From NCBI GenBank assembly GCA_964036155.1, contig OZ038423.1:36037249-36101248 (forward strand): a stretch of DNA of 64,000 nucleotides, read 5' to 3'. Under the pieces are notes generated by a model that was given only the letters and a program-made list of their open reading frames with translations, searched no databases and had not been told where the DNA came from. The first letter of the stretch is position 1. Every line of letters starts with the position of its first letter. Positions 38,901 through 50,340 of the stretch are shown piece by piece. Position numbers and translations under genes: made by a program. Source of the stretch: Diploscapter coronatus (lineage: Eukaryota > Nematoda > Chromadorea > Rhabditida > Rhabditidae).

Positions 38901-41900
38901 ATTTCGTTTTTTTCAAAAAATTTTCCCGATTTCTAATCATTTCATTAATATATCATTCCACTTTTCGGCTGATTGTTTACTTGAAAATGGAACGTAAAGA
39001 AGTGAATCGAAAGAAATAATAAACATTGTGATAAATTCGAGCAGAAAACGAGCTAGAAAGTACAAAGTCGAATTTGGTTTCGATCTTTCAAATAGTGCAT
39101 TGAATATCATCAGGTGTTAGATTTTTTGCTTTTTAAAAACATTTCAAAATTCCGGAAGTTAAATTTAGCCAAATATCCAAAATGTGTAAGTGCCCAATGA
39201 AAAGCTAGCTCTACATCTTGAAGTTCAGTTGAAATGTTCCTTTGAAAATATCAATAGTCTAATAGACAAGAATCACAGGATCGAAAATAACAATTTTATT
39301 TCCGAGAAGATGAATTTAGAAAATTTATTTTAAAAAATTCCCTTACTTTATTTCATTGCCTAAAATTTTCTACCTTTAAAATTCTCAGAAAAATATTTTA
39401 TCTTTTCTTTGCTTTAAACAGCGATAAATTTTCACGGAAGCTAGACCCGGATGATTTGAAATGTCTAGATCGGAAACGTGCTGGATGGTGATAAAATGAG
39501 ACTGACTTGCAAAAAACTTATCAGCTCAATAAGTAGATTACCGCTAATTTGTGACGTTTTTGCACATTACGTTAATCATTTTCCGCGATTCCGCATTTTA
39601 GTTGAAAATTGAACTGATAAGCAAAGGTCTCTTGAATAATGGGCAAGTATCAATTTCTAATTCATTCCAGACTCTTTCCCTCTCCTATACTTTATCATTG
39701 ATAAAATTATCAGTAATTAAAAGCACTGATAAAAGTCCATATGCTTGCTAATGTTAGTCCAAAAGTCCAAAGATTACTAGACCATTAAAAATTTGAAATC
39801 AAACTAGACAAATTTCTAGTTGATTTTATTTTCGAAGTCCTTTATTTTTCTTTGAATTGTGCGTAAGAATTTAAATGAAAGGTCATTTGAAAATCGAATA
39901 AATTTTCGATGTGAATTTTTAAAAATGGCACAGAATTTTATATGATTTTCAAAGGCTTAGAGATTGTGAAAATGAAAATAATTTTCATGTGAAATTCATG
40001 AATTGTGCTTTCGAAATGTCAAGTTTTTCAAGTTTTTCTCCTCGAAGTAACAAAACCAATTTTTCACCGCAAAATAAATGCCTTCTGCAAAATATTTCAA
40101 AATCCAAATCACCTTTTCCGTTGTTTACGTCATTTTCGCATTTTTTATAATTCAAAATGACCGCAACGCAGAAAATAAACTTATTTGCAATCCAAGCATA
40201 ATTTACACGAGATTTTCTCGGTGAAAAATTTTCTTTCAAAAAATTTGTGTACCGTATTTAAAGGATTCTTTTTCCACTTTACCATAGAATGCCCAAAGAA
40301 AAATCTTATTCCTAAAAGAACCACTTTGATAATTCACGCACCATTTACCGATCTTTTCATTGAGGCTTAAGGCGTATCAATTGGCTCTTGACAAAATCAG
40401 GCATAAATTTGGTTGTCATTATGCTTGAGATATGAAAATTTTTAATAACGCAGACATGTAATTTCAGAGAACCATCAAAATAATAAGCGCATGCGGTTCA
40501 GATGAAAGCAGCTAATAATTAGGAAATCATTTTTCTATGCATGAAGAATAGCCATTCAAAATCGGCTGAAATATATTTCAGCATAATTTCGATAATAGAA
40601 TTAAAAAATCTCATTTGCATGATGAAGCATAGTATTCAAAAGCGGGCTAGTGTGATTTTTGCATCTGCTTCAGTCATAACAGCTTAGAATGAATGAAAGA
40701 ATGCGGATTGAGGAAGATATAGGGGCCTAAATAAGACCTATGGTCGAGGAAAGAGCCCATAAAATAAGGACCAACGAAAAATGACTCGGGATAGAATGAG
40801 CAGAAATGAGTATTTTTTGATACTTACTAAATTTTAGAATTTGATTATTTTGATGAAAACTTTATTTTTATCTTTGGAGTTTTTAAGATGAATATCCATA
40901 AATTACGGTCAAAATTCAGCATTTCTCTACGATTTTTGTCCTAGAAACCGAAAATAGTGTCACAAATTTAGGGATACTTCACTTTTGTTCTCAAATTAAA
41001 ATTGTCTGATAATAGATAATCTGAATATCAACCATTTTCTGGTTTTCAGTAATACCCTAAATCGTACAGAAGTGCAGTCGTATTCAAATTATCATTGAAA
41101 TTCTTATTCTGTTCATTTAGCCATTAGCCATTCTTCTTTTTCTCTTTCAGCACAAACCAATTAATGCGATGCAGAATGCGCAGTGAGAGAATGAAGGAAT
41201 GAATGCAAAACACTCGATCGAGAATTCGAACCGAGCAAGGAAAGGGGAAGAGCCTCCTAAACGAATCAAGCAATTAGTCATGGAAAATGTATCTACTGGG
41301 TTTACTTTTCAGAATATAATGCATTGTATACAAACTATCTGAGCTCCCTATGTTATCATTGAAATAATAAGGAGTGCTGAAAAGAAATTAGTCCATAACT
41401 ATCCGAAAAATGTGACGACAAGATGATTTTGATTTTTAGGTGGCCAGATTATAAAAAAAAAAATCTTAGAGAATTACAGACTTTTGAGGGAAGCAGACAC
41501 CAAAAGACCAAGATTTACTGATAAGTTTAGGCGCCAGGTTTGATTAGAAATGCCCTCAAAATATTGATAAAAGAATGTGTTAATTTTGATGTCATTTATT
41601 AGTTCCCAAAGTTCCAACCTATCGACTTTTGTTTAGTGGGTAAAAATTCAGGTAGACGAAAGTGATGATCATTGAAAAGTTGTTCAGAACACGCGTCGCA
41701 AATTGCTCATGAAAACCGTGAAAAGAGTGGAGAAAATCGGGCGATGCATCAGCAAAATGAACAATTAAACTCGGGTGAAAATGCGAAAAAATTGAAAAAT
41801 CGATAAAAATGAAACAAATCAAAGAAAACTTAACCGACCTTCTGAACGACGAAACACCGCGGTGTGAGCTCCGTACAAATGTAGAATGAGTCATCGTCCA

Positions 41901-42500
41901 GGTCCATGTTCAGTTTCAGGTTTCTGAAAATTCAGTTTTTGTTAAAAAAATCTTTTTGAGCAAATAAACTTATGAGCAAATCTTCTATCTGATGCTTTCG
42001 CGATAGTTAATCTGAAGAGAAAAGTCTAAATAGATCTATCTCATCATAAAAATCAAGGATACTTTAGCTAAAGTTATGATGTTGCATTATTTACCACAAG
42101 TGGTGATGTTAGAATATTTCCTAGTTTCATCATCATCACTTCCTCATTATTTTGGAAGAATAGCCCAAATGCAGAAGGTCGTAATTAACACTTAGATTCG
42201 CATATCAATGATAAAATATCCTAGTTTGAATCAATTTTTCGACAAATTTCAAATATCGGAATTTTTAACTTCATGTCGGCTAATTCGTCGTATGACCAAA
42301 ACAAGCTGTAATCAAATATCGATAGCTAAGCACTACGCCTCCATGACTAATTTAAACAAAGAAGATTTATCTATAAAGACTCAGCCGTACCTATTGAAGT
42401 GCGGGTCGATAGGTGTGTGCCTGTGGCTGTGTGTGGCTATGTTGAGCAGGTGTCTGTTGGGCTGTTGCGGCTGGTGCAAACGGGGCTGCACGAGATTCAT
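29938..42500 (-). CDS. larp-5: La-related protein, LARP4/5 class
   Basis: Cytoplasmic mRNA-binding protein of the LARP4/LARP5 family, which stabilises and helps translate poly(A) mRNAs. Exons in transcript order: 42391-42500, 41839-41923, 34355-34470, 33921-34103, 33646-33782, 33490-33590, 33248-33406, 32905-32973, 32775-32801, 32574-32710, 32291-32427, 31945-32038, 31462-31610, 30973-31228, 30462-30717, 30167-30270, 29938-30058 (746 aa). The La motif (about residues 148-225) contains LEYYFSRENLITDRYLRCQM, DADQYVPI and KVRP. The RRM-like domain (about 226-300) includes SWYITYENEEKTQKAY and FQGKPICARIKAGG. The rest is Gln/Asn/Ser-rich and Arg/Gly-containing, ending in KSYAEKLKEK. A 27 nt microexon encodes TSNSDNNDE. 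One intron needs a GC donor (30166) and another a GTTCGA donor (30461). FVNEAAPFVP near residue 340 may be a weak PAM2. The symbol follows recalled C. elegans homology. Confidence 0.9.
31847..31910. repeat. Palindromic pair of CTATTTC cores in a LARP intron
   Basis: ACATACGAAATAG at 31847-31859 is answered by CTATTTCGTATGTA at 31897-31910, giving an inverted repeat with a spacer of about 37 bp. Both arms contain the core shared by the dispersed family. Confidence 0.6.
32076..32156. repeat. Inverted repeat in a LARP intron
   Basis: Arms GCTAGTTCATAGTTC (from 32076) and GAACTATGAACTAAGC (to 32156), with GGACTTTTT and AAAAAGCC continuing the pairing. Arms are about 25 bp around a spacer of about 30 bp that contains GTACTATTTT. 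Hairpin or MITE-like. Confidence 0.65.
34471..41838 (-). other. 7.4 kb intron of the LARP gene
   Basis: Between the second and third coding exons, which join in phase 0. Contents are polypyrimidine tracts with CTATT cores (35810-36130, 38580-38820) and a GC-richer stretch at 37300-37480 with GTTACGTCACC. TCCGCCCC occurs near 37755, so an internal promoter is possible. No exon of another gene was recognised on either strand. Confidence 0.55.
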
Positions 42501-44325
42501 GCCCCAGACAGGCAAAATCAATCTAGCCAATCAAATCGATCGATAAATCGATAGAAGTTGAGACGTTCAAGAAGAAATACCAGTAAAGGACCCGACTCTG
42601 AAACAATCAATCTTTAAAAAAATATATACAAATCCCCGCTCCAATGATAAATTTTAGAAGCCTTAAAAAATTTAGGGATGGAGCATATTAAAAAAAAGGC
42701 TAATTTGTTGTTCTTTCAGGGGATTAAAATTTTCGAGCTACAATGAGCAAAACTGAAATTGTTCACTTTGTAAGCACACAAAGGATGATTTTTAAAGAAA
42801 AGCTTGTTTGGAATTTGTAAAAAAAAAACGGGAGAATCGATAGACGAAAAATGATTTCTGGAGTGTTTTATAATTAGTGAAGTTGGACTGCAAGTACCCA
42901 AGCAAATGAGGAATGTCGATATATTTCAGCTCTGCGGGTAATTGCCTAAATTTGGCGACAAGAGTATTTTTTTCCTTTGGTTAGATTCGACTACTTGGCC
43001 AGTTCCTTATGAGTCAAAAAGTCGCCTCTAGTTGTTTGCCTAAGACACCCATATAGAAATCTCTCGTCCCATATTGAGGAATACTTTAGAAGCAGGCTGG
43101 TATATTCGAAATTCTCGAACAAGCAAAGTTATTGTCAAAACTTCGCCTTACAATGGACAAAATGCCTAAAGTTCGTTTGTAAAAATGACAATAAATTCGA
43201 AAAATCGATACGAAGAAATCTTTATCACGAAGCTGGAAAATGCGATTTCATTTGTAAAGTTTCATTTTAAAAATTACAGAAATTCGGAAGAAAAATGAGC
43301 TTCAAAACATACGTTTCGAAACTTTCGAATGTTGCTGATCACAAATTTGATAAGCATTTTAAAATAAAACATAAAGAAAACGTGATCTCGAACATGTTTG
43401 ATGAAAATCATGAAAAATTTTTGAAATTTACAGACAAACAAAAGTGAATTTTTTCATGGTATTTTTGACCTTCACTCTTGGTTTCCTTGTCGAGAATTCA
43501 TAAAGGTCGAAATTTTGCGGGACGTTGCAAAATCATGAAAGAGATGGGGAGATGATGTTTGAACAAACCTCGCGATTTTTTCAATTGATAAAACTGCGGT
43601 TTTAAATCATATCTGCCCGTTTTGTTAAAGTATTCTTTATCATATGACGAGAAAGTTTGTAACAGTATGGGCGAAAACTTGCCAAGAATGATACCTACAC
43701 TCGAATTGAATCTTTGATCAGTATTGTTTACCTAGGTACTTGAAACTTGAAAGTTTGTTCTATGGGATGTGAGAAGCGGAGAATGTAACAGGTAAAAGAG
43801 TGTAATTGAAATGAAGCTTGTAAAAATAGTAAGGCCAGAGATTCTAACATGATAAAGAATAAATTTCTATCCAAAGCAGTCTGCCATAATTCAAAACAAA
43901 ATTCCGATCAAAATTTTGCTAGTCGAAACAGACCCAGTGGATTCAAAATTAATGCTTGAAAGTTGGGCATAAAATGCACTCTACCCGACAAATATTTATG
44001 AATTCAACTTTTTCGGTCTGAATTCCTAACTGGGTAAACGAATTTCTTGAAAATTTAGTGTCGCTGAGTAAGAAAATTACCAATTTCCAAAAAAAAAGAT
44101 CAAAATTTGTCCATTTTCAAAAATTAGGAGCTCAGGAAAATCAATTTCTCCTAGAACTTCCTCTTTTCCTAGAATTTTTGCTCACAGATTCGCCCGTCGC
44201 ATACGAAATTTCTAATTATCTCTCGTCATAGCGCCATAAAGTTTTTGCTATTCACCCCATAAAACGTTAGAATTTCACATTCAGCACTCAGAAAACGTTC
44301 AGTTTTTCTAGAAAAGTGAGCTTAC

Positions 44326-44450
44326 CTTTCTTCACGTCGTTCGGATTTTCGGCAAGTGGTTAGTCGTTCGGTGCTCGATCCGGAAACTGCCTCGAAATAT
44401 GTCAGCCGGTCACCGACAGACCCAACGAGTAGCACATGCTCTGTAAAGAG
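44326..44450 (-). other. Possible 5' non-coding exon of the LARP gene
   Basis: On the minus strand, a GC-balanced stretch ends in GAAGAAAG followed by the donor GTAAGC at 44325. This would splice to the LARP start exon near 42500. The upstream limit is unknown and the exon is inferred only from the donor and composition. Confidence 0.3.
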
Positions 44451-46160
44451 AGGTCTGCATAGGATAGAGGGAGGCGAGAGAGTGCAGAGAAAAAGAGGGA
44501 GGGGCAAAGACCCACAGACCCTCAGGCACATAGAGCAAAGCTCTTTTTTGCCCTGAAAAATAAGCTGTAAAATGAGAGCATGTAGGGAAAAAGAGGGAGA
44601 GGACAAGGACGCAGAGGATGCGAAATGCCAAAGGCAATGAGAGCAAAGAGAATGGAATGGGAAAGGTCTTTTTCTCTGACTCTCTGCGCTCTTTAATGCT
44701 GGAATCACTATTTCGCACGCTTTTCTCTCTAACCCTCCTAAAAGGCCACGACTATTTCGCGCGGGTATACTCGTTTTTACGTGTGGCGGTTCACCTTTTA
44801 CCTCACTTGTATTTCGTCTTTCCTTATTCTTTTCTTCCCTTTTCAGCACTATTTCGCCTTTTTTCTGACTCTTTCCCTCTCAATTTTCCCACACTATTCT
44901 CCCCTCCTCCTCACTAAAAAGGAAAATATCCGATGGCACAAATGAGCGATGCGCTGCTGCTAGAAAAAAGAACAAATTCTCTTCGCTCTGACAAATTTCA
45001 CCGAACCAAATGGATATCGAGGATAATGAAGGATGGGAAAGGAAAGATGGATAGGATATCGGAAATCGCGAAAATAAAGGGCTGATACGGAATTTGGATA
45101 GCCGACAAATGAATTCGGAGAAATTTATCGATGGATGAAGGAGGGTTAGGAAAAACAAGTGGAATGTAGAAACTTTTAAATAAATAAAACTGAAAATATT
45201 TTTGGTATTTTTCAAAATCAAATTTGGGATTTTCGAATCACGACAATTTGATCTATATCTTTAGAAAAGTAGGATTTTGCGGGCCCAAAAATATTTCTCG
45301 TGCAAAATACCTAATTCATCAAGGCCATGATTTAAATGAATGAATACATTCCTAAAGCGAGAATGATGCGGATAAATTTAGAATTTAGAGCCCCGAATGA
45401 TGCACCGTGAGACATAAATAAATGTAGCCCTCGGGTTATTCAATTATGAGCCGATGAAAAACTTGGCCGCCTACTAATATCCCCACATATCCGAGTGGAT
45501 GATGATGGATATGTAATTTTAGATGATGTCGACCGAAAATAGGGCCTAAATTAGGACAATTTTCATAGTTTTAGACGAATTTAGGGGATTATTGAAAGCT
45601 TCCCAATTCAAACTAGAGCGTTTTTATCATGTAGTTTCAAGAAAAGCAAAGTTTTCGAGAATTTTGAGCTCAAAATACATCATTTTTATAATTCATTTTG
45701 TGGAAATTTCCTAACTTGAAAGATAGCTAGGAAGAAAAACTAATCGTCCTGAATCTGGTGCATGTTCAGTTTTTCAAAAAATTCACGAAACCCGTTTCAC
45801 TAATCTTTTTCATTATATGGCCTGATCGGGTATCAAATGACAAATTATTACTATCTGACTCGATTTTGACCGAAACGTGCATGAATTTGGCGAGTATCAA
45901 AAATTATGACAAGGAGTCATTTTATTTGTGCCTTTTTTAGAAATTACACAAACGACAGACCATTTTCACGATACAAAACCCTTGTGAAGATTATAACTTT
46001 TCCACCAGAAAATAAAAAAAATAAATCGAAAAAAAATGCGAAAAGATCATCAACTCGAATGAAGCTTACGCGGTGAATACGCGTCATTGTTGATGTTGCA
46101 AGCCCGCTAGCAAAGTAGTTTTGAATTTTTTTTTTCAAATTTCAAAATTATCGTAATTTC

Positions 46161-46162
46161 AG
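46161..46162 (+). other. Candidate spliced-leader acceptor for SLD-2
   Basis: CGTAATTTCAG ends at 46162, 8 nt before the ATG at 46171. This spacing is typical of nematode trans-spliced mRNAs. A 5' UTR intron is the alternative. Confidence 0.5.
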
Positions 46163-46170
46163 CGATTCGG

Positions 46171-47556
46171 ATGAACTGGCCGAGCGATTCAGCAGATAGC
46201 TGCAGCAGCTCCTGGAATCCCTTCGACACTCCCGTCAAAGGTAGTCGGGTTTGCTATTTCTGAAAATTTTCTTGAATTTAAAAATGAAAAATTATTCTAA
46301 AAATCACTAAATTCAGAAATATTAAAAATTATGAGTTCAAAAAGATGATATTTCATGAACTTTCAAAATGCTGTTCAACTCTGCCTTTTCCTACCGCTTG
46401 CAGTAGAAAATACGGAAAAATTACTAATTCGATATTTTTTCATAAAATTATTATTTATTTTCTAGAAAATAACTCATCGTGGATTCCCGGCAAGTCCCCG
46501 TCGAAACGCCGCAAATTGTTCGCCAAAAGTCCGAGTCTGAGTCCGATCAAATCGCCCAGAAAGCCGCTCCAAACTCACAATAAAATCATCGCTGTGAGTT
46601 TTTTCTCCTTCCTAAGCTAGAATTATCAGTCATACAATAACGATTGTTTTCTTTTTTCAAAGCTACATGAAATTAAGATACTCCCGCAAGGGTAGACTAA
46701 TCAGAAATTTTGGTTTGGTCCATGAAAATCTAGGCAAAAATTTAGAATTCAGTTAAATTCTATGAAAACTCTGGCTCAGCTTAGGAGATTTTTGAAAGAA
46801 GACAAGAATTTGTTTACGTTTTGTAGAACGTCGAGACTCTTCTCCTGCCGACACCGACCAAAACGGAGCGAGTTTTGCCGAGTTTCGAAGACGAATCCGC
46901 CAAAATTCAATCGGGGAGAAAGTCGATTTCTTCGAGGCAAAATTCAAATTTGAAAAATTCAAGTATTTAAATTTTTAGGAAATTATTGTTGCCAGACGTT
47001 GGAACGCCGTCGGAACACGATGAAAAGCCGGTCAAGAAGGGCGTGAAAAGGTTTTTTTATTTTTAAGATTGTATGAGAATTCGAAATATCGAAGCTTTAA
47101 TGGTTTTTTTTTTTTAATTTTCGAATTATAAATTTTTTTTCAGAAAGGCAGAAGACGGTCCATCGACTTCTGGCCAGTTGAAATCGAAGAAAAATACGAA
47201 AAAGAAGCCAGACGACTCGAACTACGTCAAAATCAACATGCGCAAGAAGTCATTCGTCAGGGGAAAGGTGGATTTTTAGAATCTATTATTTTCGTAAAGT
47301 TACTTAGAATCAATGAAGATCGTTTAGAAATTTATATTTTCTTTGGAACATTTTGATTTTTTGCTATTTTTATGAGTATTTTCAAATTTCGATTAACGAA
47401 AGTGCAGATAACTGCTCATTTTATCTTTTACTTGAAACGTATTTTGTCTGATTTTTATTAAAATTAACTTGCTTATATTTTCAGATGTCAGTCGAGCAGA
47501 AACGCAAATTCGCGAAGAAGCAGAAATGGAAGAAGAAATTCGGAGGCAAGAAGTAA
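46171..47556 (+). CDS. sld-2: Replication initiation factor SLD-2 (Sld2/RECQL4 N-terminal type)
   Basis: Sld2-like factor that, when phosphorylated by CDK, binds the Dpb11/TopBP1 (MUS-101) scaffold during replication origin firing in the nucleus. Exons: 46171-46240, 46466-46593, 46827-46936, 46979-47050, 47144-47267, 47485-47556 (191 aa). The C-terminal block NYVKINMRKKSFVRG followed by KKQKWKKKFGGKK matches the conserved Sld2/RECQL4 segment. There is no helicase domain, as in other nematode and yeast Sld2 proteins. The first 120 residues hold a cluster of full CDK sites: TPVK, SPSKR, SPIK, SPRK and TPTK. Exon 3 ends either at a GC donor (46937) or at a GTCGAT donor a few codons earlier, which would drop about four residues. 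The protein is very basic. AATAAA lies about 70 nt past the stop. Confidence 0.85.
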
Positions 47557-47906
47557 GACATCTTGTAAAATGTGTATGTGCTTTCACTATTTATTTGCTG
47601 TAAGATCAAGTTTCGAACTTGTAAATAAATTATTTGGACCAAAAATCTTCAGAAATAATTGTTTCGCACTTTTCATAATCAATATCGAGTAATCGCCTAA
47701 ATTTTTCGAAATGAGAAAACTCTTTCCGATCAATTTTTTCAAAGATAATTATATCTTTTAATCTACTCAAAGGTACTTGTCGTATCAACCCAAATAACTT
47801 GATAGTGCACGTTCTAATTCGGCAATTATTATTATACGATGAGGTCGATAGTTAGAGATAGGAGAGGGAAGGAAAGTAGGGTGAAATAGTGTGAAAAAAG
47901 ATAGGT

Positions 47907-48023
47907 CCAAGGCTGTCTGAAGTTCGAAAAAAATCGAACTTTTAATTTGAACTGTCAAGAATTTTTGCGATCGAACTTGAACTGAGCTTCCAGCAAGTTC
48001 GAAGTTCAGTACAGACAGCCTGG
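47907..48023. repeat. Inverted repeat downstream of SLD-2
   Basis: CCAAGGCTGTCTG (from 47907) pairs with CAGACAGCCTGG (to 48023). Inner GAAGTTCGA/TCGAAGTTC pairs extend the stem, and several further GAACTT palindromes lie between. A GAAATAGTG core sits just outside at 47883. Likely a hairpin-forming repeat. Confidence 0.65.
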
Positions 48024-48135
48024 ATAGATCTCGTCAAATAGCAGTTGCCTTCTAATTTATGCAGCTGAGACCAAAAGACTCTTTTACCTCTCTGAAAGAC
48101 CACTTTGCAATCACATTACCGTTCGGCTTGCAGTC

Positions 48136-48780
48136 ATGTTCCATAGGGCCTTTCATCGATTGGCGCATTCATCATCTTTGCCCGCCCTGCTTCGAAGGGA
48201 ACCAATTCCACCTTCAAGCGGCCAGGGCAGCAGACAGAGGAATCGAAATCGTAGAATCGCACGGTCACAAACAGTCTGCCAACATTTTTCCTTTGTTCCT
48301 CTCCGTCTTACAAATCCCTCTTACGAACCGTCCACTATTTCATTTGTATGTTTCTTTTTAGTTTCTTTGAAATCTTTCACCATTTCAGCGGCTTGTAGTT
48401 TTAGTATAATTTATCAAAAGTTGATACCCTTGTAACAGATTACTTTTATAATTTTATCCTCGACTTTATGCTAATTGCCCAAATTTCTCACCTTACAGAT
48501 TTTTATTCCAAATTTCATCGATCTCTCACACTTCCTCAAAATTTTCGTATTTTTCTTTCTAAGCGCTATTTCTTCATCTTCTTCTGTTCTCTCCCATCGA
48601 AATACCCGTTCGGCCACTTCTCCTGCAGCAAAAAGTCCAAAGATGCTTGTGAATCTTCAAACAATTCAATTGATTCAATTGCACTTCCGTAGTGGCGAAA
48701 TGCAACAAGTTGGACAGTCTATTCCATGCGTTAGCATGCTAGATGCAATCCCGTTCGAAGTACGTCATAGATCAAACTGA
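48136..48780 (+). CDS. Possible small two-exon gene, function unknown
   Basis: A tentative model. An acceptor TTGCAG lies 2 nt before the ATG at 48136. Exon 48136-48250 ends at a GTAGAA donor in phase 1, and exon 48629-48780 follows an acceptor CTCCTGCAG in matching phase, giving 88 aa. The first half is Arg/Pro/Ser-rich. The second contains IQLIQLHFRSGEMQQVGQ and is less biased. A GTACGT donor at 48760 could lead to further exons that were not found. No family was recognised, and GC-rich composition alone could keep these frames open. Confidence 0.25.
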
Positions 48781-50266
48781 CCTTGATCTTCTGTCTAATG
48801 CGCTTCAGCCTTGTAAGTAATACTTCTGAACAATGCTCCATGATCTTTCTCAATACGACACAAAAATCGTGATACCCTATAAAATTTGAAAAGCTTACCT
48901 GAAAATTTGATGATGGGGCAGCGCAAGTACTTGTCATAGTTCAGCTCTGATTCCGACGTTCAGGGCTCAGTTCTGACCCATACTTGATTTGTAAAACATG
49001 AATATCGTCTTAAAATCTTCAAAGTCAAGTCAAAAATTCCACGTAATTTCAATTTCAAGCTCTGATATTGATTCACCTCAATTCTATCGTGATTCATTCG
49101 TCGTTTTGATGAATTTTTTCGGCCGCCATCCAAAGTCGATTTATGGCAGTTACCTGAGGGCGATTGACGTGTGTGACAGAGTGACTCGATGTTAGCCCTA
49201 GCTTAGGCCAGTGAAAGTGCAGTCCTTTCTCTCTAAAAGGGCAAGGCTTCATCTCACTTCTATCAATTATCACCTTGCTTTACCCGCTTATCACTTTCGA
49301 TTGTCAGCGTGCTTTTTATAGTTATCTCAACATCATCACTTTCATAACTTATAGCCAAATTTTCAGCGGTTTTCGGCCTAAAATAGCACAAGAATGAATT
49401 GTTAGGGAAAAGTGTAACCATAAATTTTATCGACTTAATAAACCGCTATTTGAACTATTGTCAGCTAAATTTAGATAGGCATAATGTGAAGATGGTCTTT
49501 ACTTGTAAAACGTTGTCAAGTTTAGAAGCTATTTTTCTCTGAAAAATTTCTGACTGATAATTGATTCTAATTGCAAACTTCTTCATGCATCAAATATTTA
49601 ATAAAATCCTGTCAAGTCTGGTTCAAATCAGCAACAAAAATCCCCAAAAAATCAGCTAAAATTGAATTTTATCTCAATCAAAAATTTTTATTTTCAATCA
49701 TCGCGATTCACTACTTTCTTCTTGTCACATGCTTTTTAGTTACTGATCTTGACATATCAACCATTTTCATGTAATCTCGAGAGCTTTGTTATTGCCACGG
49801 GAAGGTCTTTGTCATTGGCAGATTGGTAGAAGATCTTATTATGTGATAAAGAATCGGTGTGGAAAGCCGGCCGACATATCTTCAACCACTTACCATAATC
49901 GGATCGGTCTGAATTCTCGATTCTAACTCTCGATTTAGCGTCGCGTCAAAATAGGCGAATTGGTTTAACCGAAAACAAGTTCACAACCAACGCAGTTTCA
50001 CCTTGTAAATGGCTTGTACGAAGAAGTGGAAAAGAAGCAGAAAATTGAGAAATAGCAGGAAGAAGATGCCGAAACTCTTTGATTTCTTCAACCGCTTTGT
50101 GTCTCCATAAACTCTATTGTCTTCGGTTTTACTTTTCTTCGTCTTTTCCCATCTTCATTTCATATTTTCTTTAATTGTATTCTGAGTCTTTTGATTATCT
50201 CAATTGATCTTACTATTTCTTGCGAAAAGTCTGACTTCAGAAGGAAAATGAATGATTTTATTTTAT

Positions 50267-50340
50267 TGCCGCGGGGCAAGACCATGCCCCTTCTGGTCAT
50301 TCTTCCGACGAGGACCGAGTCGGTCAAATTCACACTTGTC
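50267..50340. other. GC-rich island with short hairpin
   Basis: A compact GC-rich patch in AT-rich DNA. GGGGCA (50273-50278) pairs with TGCCCC (50285-50290) around AGACCA, and GGTC/GACC pairs recur downstream. It could be a small structured RNA or a coding remnant. No known RNA family was recognised. Confidence 0.3.

Larger units (their letters stand above)
42501..46170. other. Divergent intergenic region between LARP and SLD-2 genes
   Basis: Shared upstream region for two divergently transcribed genes. 44340-44900 is strongly purine/pyrimidine biased, with CTATTTC cores at 44708, 44752 and 44849 and a CTATTC variant near 44893. The minus-strand frame at 44322-44849 (175 aa) lies across this low-complexity DNA and is not convincing as protein. 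No other gene was recognised. Confidence 0.55.

Noticed and set aside
44322..44849. 175-codon minus-strand open frame upstream of the LARP gene
   Set aside because: It crosses the pyrimidine-rich repeat array with CTATTTC cores. Only its 3' end, with a GTAAGC donor, is plausible, and that is better explained as a 5' untranslated exon.
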